A stretch of DNA of 64,000 nucleotides from Limnoperna fortunei (lineage: Eukaryota; Mollusca; Bivalvia; Mytilida; Modiolidae): assembly GCA_944474755.1 (NCBI GenBank), contig OX104123.1:61125898-61189897 (forward strand). Direction: 5' to 3'. The notes beneath the pieces are model-generated. The model had not been told where the DNA came from and searched no databases. It saw only the letters and a list, made by a program, of their open reading frames with translations. Both the position numbers and the translations under genes were made by a program. Positions 48,950 through 59,885 of this stretch are shown piece by piece (the first letter of the stretch is position 1; the number at the start of each line of letters is the position of its first letter).

Positions 48950-49197
48950 GCCCCAGTGGCCGAGTGGTTAAGGTGGATTGTCTACTATTGATCACGTGGT
49001 CTGTCAACACTAAGATTGCGGGTTCGATTCTCACTGCATGAATGGTGTATTCCGTTCAAATCTTAATTGACAAAGATTTCCAGTTTTCCTAGCGCAGGTC
49101 GGTGGTTTTCTCCGGGTACTCCTCCCCCCAAAAACTGGACGCCATTATATAGCTGAAAAGTTGCTGACCGTGGCGTTTAACACCATCAAACAAACAT
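48950..49197 (+). repeat. tRNA-derived SINE, best-preserved copy
   Basis: GGCCCCAGTGGCCGAGTGGT then TAAGG (A box) and GCGGGTTCGATTC (B box near 49,021-49,030) look like a tRNA-Ser/Leu-type head. The body continues with AAATCTTAATTGAC, CGCAGGTCGG and TCTCCGGGTACT, and the tail is GGCGTTTAACACCATCAAAC. It is absent from segmental copy 1, so it inserted after the duplication or was lost there. It is too long and lacks an acceptor-stem match, so it is not a tRNA gene. Confidence 0.85.
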
Positions 49198-51219
49198 CAA
49201 TATATATTCAGTTTATGTTGTGTTATGATTAGAAATGATTGCTTGACTGATTGTTCATTGAGTAGTGTTTTATCTATTTTCTAGACGAGCGGTAGCTAAC
49301 AAACAAAGTTCTAAACTACTTATCTCCCTGCTCAAATACATTAATTAAAGACATTTTGAATTTTTTCTACAGTAATAGAGGTCACCGCTTGCATTCTCCT
49401 TCGAAATTCGTTAGTTGTTTGTCCGAGGATACAACATGAAAAATCTAACCCACAAAACACAAATTTCTTAAACAGCTACTCGTATATAAATATGTTTCAA
49501 TAATGCTGTACAAAACTACAAGGCTACAATGTTTGAATATTCATTATTTTATTGCAGTTTGTAAAGACTTATTGACATTTCGATTTTTTTGCCGAGAAAA
49601 ACGGAAGTTTCCATTACAATTTTTAAAATGTGCATTAATTTTGATTTGAAATTATTTTTTAAACTATGTATATAACGGACACAACACCGGGGGATCGCAA
49701 TAACGAATAAAACATACAATCAGGTTTTTAAAAAAAATTTCTCTGGATTTATTTATATATTTGCTTCTTATAATATGCGCATTGCTAATAAATATAAACA
49801 ACGGAATAGTATTTTGAAATTGTAAACACCTTGTTAAAACGCTAAACGCTTGATTAAAAAAACTTGGTAATTATTTTTTTGGTTGCTCATTTTTACAGAT
49901 CATTGAATAGCAATATGTAGAGAACATAGTTTACCTTATATCATTGTTTTATTAAAAGTGTAAGACAAGTAGTTTTGTCGTATATACAAACCAGGCAAGT
50001 GGGATTGTTGTCAGAATAATATGTAAATGATAAGGACACGGCTGCTTAAAGTCTTTGCCTAGTATAGCTAGAGGTATAATAAAGTGAATATTGGCCAGTG
50101 ACCTTTGGTAACATTACATAAACAGCAGATTACGGTATTTTAAACTCATAAACCAAAGTTACAAAAACTACTTTTTCGCGCTTTTACAAATACCATTTCG
50201 TTGTTGAAAAATACTGTATCGCGTTAGAAAAAAAGATTGCAGATAATTTCTCATTTTTTTTATTTCAATACATACTGATTGTGACTTATATGATTATTTG
50301 ATACATCTATTAATGACCAGTGGCAAATGATACCCAACCATTTAATCAAACAACAACTCACACTTCAATGATGGGAGCGGGAGGTTTATCACGCCATAAA
50401 ACATGGTTTAACGCACAATTTCTTTTATAATGACTGTACCTGTAGTTTTATATGTGGTTTTTGATTCTCAAGCTCTGTGTGTTTGCTAGTGTTTATCATG
50501 TGTGAGTTATAGTAGATAAGATCGGTCGCAAACGCCGGTTGCTTGATATCACTATCCTTACTTTGACCCAACAAAATGCAAACTTAATTTTCAAATTAAA
50601 AAATGCAGAAGATTATAATTAACTTATTACCAAAATTTACGTCAAATCAGGCAGCCAATACGTCATAGACATAGACATATTTTACCAGGGCATAAATCGA
50701 TTCTAGTTATTCATTTGACGGGTTTTGCTGTTTAAATGTACCATATAAGCAACTTTGTACTATACCAACTGTTCGTGATGCGGTCCTACATTTTGAGTAT
50801 CAAATCTGCAGTGATTGTCATTTTTATAGTACTTCGATAATTTAGCGTGTCTGTGCCAAAATTACTTCTTCTCAGCTGCGCAAATATCTAAGATTTTCAC
50901 ATTGGCGCTCTTTATTTGATGGCAAGCATTGCCACATGTTGAGGAGTTTATACCTACAGGGAGACCTCCATTGCTATAAGAGTAACTGCCTCGTGGTGCA
51001 TTGTGTAGCCCCCGTGAAGCGGTGTGTAGTATTTTAGCCTCCTGACTGCGTAAACATGCACCGTGTTACCTATATTTACTTTTAATAAGAATATAGCAAA
51101 GCAGTTTTAATGTGTATTACACTAAGCACTAAAATATAGAAAAATAATATTTGTCTATGCTAAACAGGTTTAAAAACCTATCTTTTTAATAAATTGCACA
51201 GAATGAAGGGTTTGTTATA
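49198..51219. other. Non-coding part of copy 2
   Basis: No gene. It aligns patchily with 33,290-36,260, without the TIR element found there. Confidence 0.45.
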
Positions 51220-51357
51220 CAATTATAGTCTTTTGTAGAGGTCGATATAAGTTTTAATAGACTCAAATATTAATGTTGACCGACGCCAAAGGCGGAGTTA
51301 AATATAAATGTTTGAGTCTATTAAACTTATATCGACTGATACAAAAGACTTTAATTG
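51220..51357. mobile_element. Foldback MITE, about 138 bp
   Basis: Arms of about 48 bp: the left arm contains AATTATAGTCTTTTG, TCGATATAAGTTTTAATAGA and CTCAAA; the right arm is its reverse complement with TTTGAGTCTATTAAACTTAT, ATCGAC and CAAAAGACTTTAATT. The 43-bp centre includes GACGCCAAAGGCGGAG. Copy 1 lacks it at the matching place (near 36,260), which shows an insertion. Confidence 0.85.
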
Positions 51358-51884
51358 TTTTATTACATAATAATCAGAAAAAGGGATTATTTGTTGTCTC
51401 ATTGACATTTGCAATAAAATATGTTTGGTATGAAATTTATGTAATTGCATTGATATTGTGTTAATATATTTACCGTTATAGTCTCTTCTATTTAATGTTA
51501 CAAGTAAAAAAAGTAGTGTTTAGTTTATCATAATTACAACCAAAACAAAAAACATAAAAAAAACAAAACAACAAAAAAAAAATCAAAACAAAAAAAAAAA
51601 CGAAGAAAACTCAAAAAGGTAGTCAATATTGATTTTAATCAAACAATGTCAGAATAAAGCCACATGACAACAACGTGATCGAAAAAGGTAGTCAATACTG
51701 GTTTTAATCAAACGATATCAGAATAAACGGTCGGGAGTTTTGGCTGGTCTTGACCAATTGAAATCATTTTAAAAATTCATTATGTAATAAAATAAATAAT
51801 CCTTTTCTGGAAAGACTAGTGGAATTCTTGTTTGTCTGTATAAGATTTTAAGATAGCATGCATTTTTAAATAGAAATTTAAATC

Positions 51885-51953
51885 AAGGTTTTTAGATGCT
51901 TTATTTTAAAACCAGGACAAGCAGTCTTTCTGTCGTCATCTCAGTCTTTATCA
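51885..51953 (-). other. Gene B, predicted 3'UTR exon with poly(A) signal
   Basis: Minus-strand acceptor TTATATTTTTAG with the exon starting at 51,953, and AATAAA at 51,900-51,905. It corresponds base for base in layout to the gene A terminal exon. The downstream end is estimated. Confidence 0.5.
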
Positions 51954-52186
51954 CTAAAAATATAATAAATAAATGATAATTTTTTTAGACCAAAAAAGTA
52001 CATCTTCTTATAAACATAGATCCACAATGACAAAACAATTGTTGAAAAAAAACAAACAAAAATATATACTGATCAACTACTTAATTGAATACAGAATATT
52101 TATTCAAATTATGTGTAAGTTACTGAAAGATATTATGACACAATGAGCATATCAACATGCTTTTAGACAAGGAATTAAACACAATT

Positions 52187-52242
52187 TACCACCAACGAGC
52201 TGAAAGCACAAAATTAAACACAATTTTGCCCCCCCCCCCCCC
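52187..52242. repeat. Copied exon-boundary fragment followed by a C tract
   Basis: ACCACCAACGAGCTGAAAGC plus ACAAAAT at about 52,187-52,211 repeats the intron/exon 2 boundary of gene B (53,111-53,137). It is followed by a run of about 14 C. It lies inside the predicted 3'UTR intron and is absent from gene A. Confidence 0.7.
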
Positions 52243-52336
52243 TATAAAGCTGCCAATGTGTTTTGACATATTTTCTACATTCATTAAATACCAAATCGTG
52301 ACTTATTACAAAGAATTGTTCTTGCGTACCTCTATC

Positions 52337-53124
52337 CTAGTAGGATTTTCCGGGGACGCCACGACCACCAACCGCACCATAGCCTCCGACAACATTAGTA
52401 GATCCTCCTCTGTCATCACCAATCATACCATAGCCTCCACCAACTTTACTAGATCCTCCTCTGTCACCACCAACCACACCATAGCCTCCGCCAACATTAC
52501 TAGATCCTCCTCTGGCACCACCAACCACACCATAGCCTCCACCAACATAGCTAGATCCTTCTCTGGCACCACCAACCACACCATAGCCTCCACCAACATT
52601 ACTAGATCCTCCTCTAGCACCACCGACCACACCATAGCCTCCACCAACAATACCAGATCCTCCTCTGTCATCCCCAACCACACCATGGCCTCCACCAACA
52701 TTACCAGATCTTCCTCTGTCACCACCAATCACACCATAGCCTCCACCAACATTTCCATTTCCATATACTCCTCTGCCATCACCAACCACACCATAGACTC
52801 CGGCAACATTACCAGATCCTCCTCTGCCACCACCAGACCCTATTGGCCCAACAATGTTCACAAGAATAGAATCACTGCCACCTTCAAGTTCATCTTGGCC
52901 ATCAGCTCCACCCTGATCACCAAATCCATCTTGACTAGAGTATTCATGTTCGTTATCACGTCCTCTTAAAAATTGTACCCACCATGGTAATAGTTTACAA
53001 CAGGAATTCCAATGGTGTTCGAAATGAGGGCCGTTTGTTAGAGGCCTATTTGGAATAATGCACGTTTTCTGCAGTTTTAACTCCCCGCGTAAGCAGCGAG
53101 GGCGACACGTACACCACCAACGAG
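52337..53124 (-). CDS. Gene B exon 2: Cys6 module and Gly/Tyr-rich repeats, secreted
   Basis: The acceptor AG is at 53,125-53,126; 262 codons including the stop follow in frame with exon 1 (protein 324 aa). The Cys module RWWCTCRPRCLRGE ... TCIIP ... HHWNSCCK is nearly the same as in gene A. The linker SSQDGFGDQGGADGQDE is conserved. About ten 17-residue (51-bp) repeats GGGYGVVGG[AD]RGGSSNV follow, three more than in gene A, which accounts for most of the 55-residue difference. The C-terminus VPGKSY is identical. A GTACGC donor lies seven bases after the stop (exon end 52,330). Repeat copies are very similar, so copy number is probably variable between individuals. Confidence 0.8.
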
Positions 53125-53331
53125 CTGAAAGCACACAATATCATCTTTTAAATAGTGTGCAGTTTATTTTCATGCAATCACATTAAATATATTCTTTCCA
53201 AATATACATAGCACATAAGTGGTAAATAAAGTTTACATTTACATAAAAGCTTTTAAAACTTCTCATATGCTGATATTACGTTAATATTTGAAATAAACCA
53301 AATGAACCATTAATAAGTAGCAGTAACTTAC

Positions 53332-53518
53332 GACGTGGAAAACTTGTGGACATCGAGCCTTGAACTGCACCCTTTACTGTGCTAGAACCGGCGCCTTCGC
53401 TTCCAGAAATAACATTTTCTCCGGCCCCATATACGCTTCCTTGTTGATAATATAGGCCGTCGCACACAGTACAGTAAAGCACAACAATAACTGTCAGCAG
53501 CATGACTTGAATCTCCAT
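53332..53518 (-). CDS. Gene B exon 1: signal peptide and short linker
   Basis: 187 bp, the same length as gene A exon 1. Signal peptide MEIQVMLLTVIVVLYCTVCDG, then YYQQGSVYGAGENVISGSEG and STSFPR before the donor (GT at 53,330-53,331). Phase 1, joined in frame to exon 2 over a 207-bp intron, less than half the length of gene A's. The TATA box is conserved at 53,561. The protein should enter the secretory pathway, and its composition suggests a structural extracellular role. Confidence 0.85.
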
Positions 53519-53560
53519 GTCTTAATGTCATCGACAGTGATTTTAAAAGAGGTCGCGTTG

Positions 53561-53569
53561 ATATTTATA
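53561..53569 (-). promoter_or_regulatory. TATA box, gene B
   Basis: TATAAATAT, 43-50 bp upstream of the ATG, within the block GTGTATAAATATCAACGCGA, conserved with gene A. Confidence 0.65.
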
Positions 53570-53919
53570 CACAGCATTGCATGGCTGAGTAATATTAGGC
53601 TTGCAAAAAAAATGAAATTGATTTATTAATTGCACATTTATAATAATCGGGCAATTGACATTTTTTAAATATTTTTTACCTATTTGTTAAATTATTTTCA
53701 TTATTTGTGGTGTCAGGTGTAATTATCATACATCAGAAAGAATCACTGATTGCGATTAGAGAAAAAATACATTTGCAGATTCTCACCTTGTTTTGCAAAG
53801 CTAAACAATAAAAGTGTTGGAAAGAAGGATAACGGAACAGAAAAATAAGAATCACTAGTAAATAAGAACATTTATTACATACATAAAGTTTATTCAATAA
53901 AACCTCATAACATTAAGTA

Positions 53920-56650
53920 CTTTTTCAATACTACACTGTTCATACTCAGCTAATACAATTTTACATTTGTATTCGTTCTAATCTGGAGATAACTAACAGA
54001 CATGTTGCTAATTAACCATTTTATCAAGTGAAAAGTATTTACACTTGTTTTTGTTCTGACTTTTTTATTACGTGACAATGAATTTACTTGAAACTTTCTG
54101 GTAACGAGCAACATGTTATATCTATATGAAAGCACATATTACTCGCCATCAATACCGTTGTAGCCGCATAGATACAGCTTGCCGCAAATGGATTTTAACA
54201 TCTTCCATACTTATTCTTACTTACTTGTAAAATTTAATATTATATGTAGCGTGATAGAGCGATGGAATAAACCATTAAGTACACGTTCGTATTTCGATAA
54301 GTATGCATAATGCAAGGTACAATGAGTGTCTAATTTCTAAATTGATTTAAGTCTTTGTCCTGCTATTTTTCAAATCAATTATCGTGCACATCTTTACATA
54401 ACACCTTTAAAGAAGGCGTATTTAGTAGAAGTCCTGCAAATTTATTTTAGTACAACATTATGATAAGTTATTTTTTTATCTTATAATAAAGCATATGAGA
54501 TGGTTGATTAGCAAGTGTATAAAAAGATAACAATAAAATGTCTCAATTTAAAAAAAAAGTTTTCCGAAGAAACAACAACAGATCTTTTATTGATCGTAGA
54601 CAGTTTCCTGATGTGCTTTTTATATACGGTGTTGTGGGTTTTCTATATTGAACTGCTCCGTATATTCATTTTCAAAGATATAAAAAATGGAATTAAAGGG
54701 TGAAAGCTTTTAAGTGTTTCACCAATATCCGTTACATACATAGTTACATAAATAGTATGATTGGTTATATGCTAATATTCAATTATCACAATTATTTTGT
54801 ATGTTATATAGGAGAGATTTAAAATAAAAACAAAGTTAACAAAAATAAAACACATCTTTCTTTGTACATACAAAATATTATTTCCACATTAACTATAAAA
54901 ATATAGGAAAGAAAAACCGGCTTGATGTCAGCTTTGAATGGGGGTTCTTAGAACATGTATTAATTTGAATATACTTTCTTTAAGTATAAATATGAATGCA
55001 CTTAGAGAAAGGAGGTTTTGAGACATATAAGATGGCGATGTTTAGTTGTAAGGAATATAAAGTTAAAAACATTAACTTTTCACCAAATCAAATTAGTGAA
55101 AAGGATGAAAATCTGAAATATTCTTTTATTTGAAACAAGTAACAACTATCTTAAGGAAGAGATTAATAGATAAGTCCTCATTATGACAGAAACTGCATGT
55201 TTTGTTTTTTTAAGAATCTTAATTTTGCCTCAGATATGATTGTGGTTAAATCTGACCTATAACTATTACAATTGTGTGGGTTTTTTTGGGATAACAAACG
55301 GTACACAAAACAAATCAGCGTTTAACAGTATTTGTTAACTTATCCAATCATTAGGTAAAAAAAATCACATTGCATTTTCTGTTAAACGTTTTAACTTGTT
55401 TCATGATGCCTTAATTATATATTTCAAATTGGTGTAAGGACAAGAGTTACTCCGATGGCCATAGTGTGCTATTCGGACTGGGGACTTGTCTCTGCATAGT
55501 CTATTGACCAAAGCAAATAACACCGTATGGCCAATCAGTATAATAAATTACTTGATATATTATACTTTCAACCTTTCCAAAATATACAGAATGAATATTT
55601 CGCCAAACAAAATACGAAGACAAGAACGACTGTTGTTAAAAAGGTTGTTGTTTATTGCGTTGTACCAGACCTTATTGGTAGTCGGTATTTCGGGTAGCCC
55701 GAACCCTAACCCGAGACAAAATCCCAGAGACAGAAATCGACTTCAATAGTTTTTTGTGATTATCAGACATAATTTCCACAAAATATTTAGAAGATATCAC
55801 AAGATGATGATATTGAATTATTACGTTTCAGTCAAAGTGTTTCAAAACGTATTTTTATGAAAATATTGCATTTTTTTTGTCCCGTAGGTCGTTATTTCGG
55901 GTATGCCGAGATATTAAGGGAGGTAACTCATGTCCGGTAAAACATGGTGATAAGTATTTGCTTATTATATATAAAATACATTTTCTTTACAGGAAATATT
56001 TTACTGTTGTACGACGTTTTCTTCATTTATTAATGTAGAAAGTATGGATGTAATTGATTTTAGTTAAATTTAATATATATATTTTTTTACTATAATTAGG
56101 CAATATACTTTAAAAACCCAACCTTAACATTTTGTCATATGACCATTAATTCAAATGACCTTAATTATCCTATACGGGATATCACCATACAGGTCCTTAA
56201 TCAACTCGAACAGCTCATCGAATGTATTGATGGGATCTGTCATGTTATTCAACTTAATTTTTTTCTATATGTAACATTGGCGGAAAGTTCTTGCCATTCA
56301 GTCACATTTACATTTTTTTTCTGTCATGTTTGGCACTCACTCTTTTTGCCTTAGCAAACCGGAAATTAACTTAATTTCATTCTAGCGACAATTATATGTA
56401 TCATATGACATGGTAGACAAGATGGTTTTGATAGCCAAACGGATTCCGTTAAATTTGTTTTACTTTCTTGTGCTTACATGACCGTTGGTGTCATATTCGA
56501 GGTGTAGTTCTTTAAATGATATAAATAAAGCTGTTTCTTGGGTTTCTTTATTTTCCAATGTTGAAGTAAATATTTACGGAAGCAATTCAGCAAATTTGGG
56601 TCTGTTAATTGAAATGTCATCATCAATTTATCTAAATGCGACATTACAAA
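53920..56650. other. Copy-2-specific insert or copy-1 deletion
   Basis: About 2.7 kb with no counterpart in copy 1. No supported ORF. Two similar phrases, GGTATTTCGGGTAGCCCG near 55,683 and GTTATTTCGGGTATGCCG near 55,891, hint at a short direct repeat, but no terminal repeats were found. Confidence 0.4.
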
Positions 56651-57310
56651 AACCTAGCTTCTGCTACCATCGTGTCGTTTATATGACGCTAAAGGAAGTA
56701 AGTTTCACAAGAATACAGGAATAAATCGACAACGAGTGGGCACAGTGTGAACTTGTTGGAATGCCGATTTCCTGCTGAAAAAAATTTAATAGTTACAAAT
56801 ATGTTAAAAAAATCTACCATGGTATTAAACTGTTCTTTGTTATAGCATAATTTGCCTTTCCGTTCTTAAGTAGAAAAAATTTCTTCGTACACTAAAACTA
56901 CATAGTTAAGTACATGTAGACGCTTAGGCTTTATGTGTGATTTCTTTAAGACGGAATTTTAATTTCTCGTGAAGCAAGGTGTTATAAGGTGTTAAAAAAT
57001 TAAAGGTTCTTACAGATTAAATTTAAGATACCGATCTTGAATGTATATTATCCAACAGCTGTTTTGAATTTTTTTATAATACATATATGATTGATATTAC
57101 TTCGCAAATAATCAGGTTCACAGTATTTCATCTGTCCTTTTGTTTCAGACAAAATGGTAGTGAACCGTTTTGACAACTCTTCGATATAGCACGTAGGTAA
57201 TCATGTTACGAACCTTTCTCCGTAAGGATTTTTATGTAATTTCCGAATCCAATACAAGCATGGTAAGATAAATAGAAAAACTATTCTTCAGATTCTTTGT
57301 CGTAATGAAT

Positions 57311-59885
57311 ATTCAAAGAAATCATGGTTATCGTTTCCAAATGTAAAATTGTATGTGGAAATACCAGAGTTTATTTGGTGCCGAGATCTGAGGCATGCAT
57401 AGTAAGATGACTTATATACAAACACAATGTTGCTAGAAGACTTGTCTATAGGGACAACATAATAATTGTCATCAATTCATGGCATCCACGTGAAGGAATG
57501 TTCTTTTCTCATCAATAAGAGGCTCTGTCTGCATAAGTTTGAAGAGACGGAAAGACGTTTTGTCGCAAATCGTGCTTGTCAATCAATGTATATTAAGAAA
57601 AAGGGATTAGAGGGAGATTTACATTCCAAAATTTCTATGGTGGTTGGACGTTTGTATATGTTTTATGACCATGACATTTTCGTATCTAGAGTTAAAAATA
57701 CTCATTCTCTAATTTTGACGTAATATTTCAACCGCTTGACCTTTGTTGAAAAAATATTTCTCGTCACTAGTGAATTTGTTGTTCTCATCAGTTGACTGGT
57801 TAAAAATAATAACGTCAAAATAAACAAAACACCTTCCATTTACCGCGTATTCAAGTCATGAACGTAAAATTGGGATTGGGAGAATTTATACTACGTTTCT
57901 CGCCAAGGATCGGACTTAAAATTCCATAATTTAACTATCTCGATTAGAGAAATCCGATAATCCACTAGTATTAATGTAAGATCCTATATTTACATTCTCG
58001 TCATTGCACGATATACTGGATAGACTGAATAAATTACCACCACCTTTGATGTTCTCATTGTAGCTGTAATTAATGCATCTTTTGTCTCAAAATCTTTTCT
58101 CTGTTTGCCAAACGGTGTGCAGAGTACGGGAATAATTTGATGGTATTTTGAAGAATGTTCATTGAAAAATAGATACCAGTTGCTACAGTGTTACTCAACA
58201 GAGAACCTAAGTCCTCGCAGGTATAAGGTTATCTAAAATAAACATAAATAATGAAAGTATGCGTTTTTTTAAATATATGTAATCCACATTTTGTAAATAG
58301 GTATTTCTGGTGGTTTTAGTGTTGAATTTAGTTAACAAATCTCGACAAGGACACTCTATTTAAAGATGAAAATTTGCTCAAGTATTATGTAAAAAAAGCA
58401 TTTTCACTATTCCTCAGCAGTAGTGCAGTAATGTTTTCTAGAAAATTCAAAGACATATGAATGTAGGTTAAAAGAGAAAGCAAAATAGGTGTGTTAGTGT
58501 TGTAATTATAAACACGCCACGAAGTTCTGATATATATAACCTGGTGCACTGTCTGTTGCATCTTACGGCTCAGGGAAAGTGTATTGAACCTAATGAATGC
58601 GGGGGATGTAATGTAGACCGGGCATATTAGCCTTTTGCAAAAGGTGCAATTATAGTAAGCTTTTTTGAAATAAGCGAAGAACAACCTAAGTTGTATTTAA
58701 CCTTTCAATGCCAAAGAGCTCAATTGGACAAACAACAACACAGGATAAAGCAACAAAAAAACCAGCGACACGACATTTCAGTAAAATTATTTGACTTTTT
58801 GTGCTCCGGAGTAGTAAACAGTTCTGGTCTGTTGAAACACACCCGTCGGGTCGTTGAAAATTTATAGTGCCAAGTCCTGTAAAGGTAGAAAATACACATA
58901 CTTTGCGACAAACCGACATCTGTGCTTATTCCAGAAATATTTTAACAAAACATATTTTGTTGTTACAATTGATAATGCCTAGTATTGAGCATATGGAGTA
59001 TATGTTTCTCAACTAATGCGTCAGTCCAGAGCTAATTGGAAATAACACAATATCATTGTTAAATTTGTTAGCAATAAAACCCCAAAAGCGAAATTGTGGT
59101 TTTATTTCGTAAAAAATATTGTTTTTATAAATGAAACGTTATGAAAAACATCTATATGTAGACAAATACATTGTATCGGTCTCTCATGAATAAGTACGAA
59201 TGTAGGTTTGTCGTATAGTTTGTGGAGTATTTTTCTTTACTGACTTCAACAACCCCGCAGTAACTTCGTACTTTTTCGGAACACCATCATTTAATAAGTC
59301 CTTGTCAAAGACGGTCAATGGCTATTGATTAGGGTTGTTTTGTCCTGGTTTGTTTGTTGTTTGTTTCTCGTCACATTGCTTTGTGTTAGTGTGTTAGACT
59401 TTTATTGCTAGTTTGGTACTTCTTTGCTTTTTATTCCAAAGTATCAATAAGAGCTTTTTGGAAAACATATCCACAAATAAACAATTTCTTATCGTTTATG
59501 GGTCATTATCAAAAAATGGAGGGATTTGCGTTCCCAATGTTTGTCCCAAAATATTATTTAAAGATAAACGCATTTACATGTGTTTTTTTATTCTAATTTG
59601 TTCTGGTGACTATATTTATTAAGAATATATCAAGAAAAAATTATTACTTCTGATGAATTTTCATAAAATTGACTTGAAAGGTCATAAGCACCCCAAAAAC
59701 TGTCTGTTGCAAAATTAAAATTTCAACTTTATGTATTTTTTTGTACCTCAAAAGATGCTTTAGTTTTACATTTCTTTCTTGTAAACTGTAAAAACTAATT
59801 GCTACAGTAGAGGAAGGTAGTTTTTTGTACAAAATTCCCGTCCACGAAAAAATTTTAGCATTGAGAAGGTCTGTTTCAAATTCCA
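57311..59885. other. No supported gene
   Basis: AT-rich DNA. The 85-codon ORF at 57,466-57,723 and the 77-codon minus ORF at 58,686-58,919 have no recognisable domain, although the second begins near a possible acceptor. Confidence 0.4.

Larger units (their letters stand above)
47870..57310. repeat. Segmental duplication, copy 2 (carries gene B)
   Basis: Collinear with copy 1. Copy-2-only DNA includes the SINE at 48,950, the MITE-containing block at about 51,220-51,790 and about 2.7 kb at 53,920-56,650. The right limit is the short shared stretch around 57,298 that corresponds to both flanks of the LINE insertion in copy 1. Divergence in non-coding parts is substantial, so the duplication is not recent. 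Confidence 0.75.

Noticed and set aside
48950..49035. Possible tRNA-Ser/Leu gene
   Set aside because: Good A and B boxes but no acceptor stem pairing, and continuous with a SINE body and tail found at five other places.
57466..57723. 85-codon ORF
   Set aside because: Looks protein-like in composition but has no recognisable family, promoter or paralogue in copy 1.
58686..58919. 77-codon minus ORF with a hydrophobic stretch after a possible acceptor
   Set aside because: Splice signal is weak and no partner exon was found.
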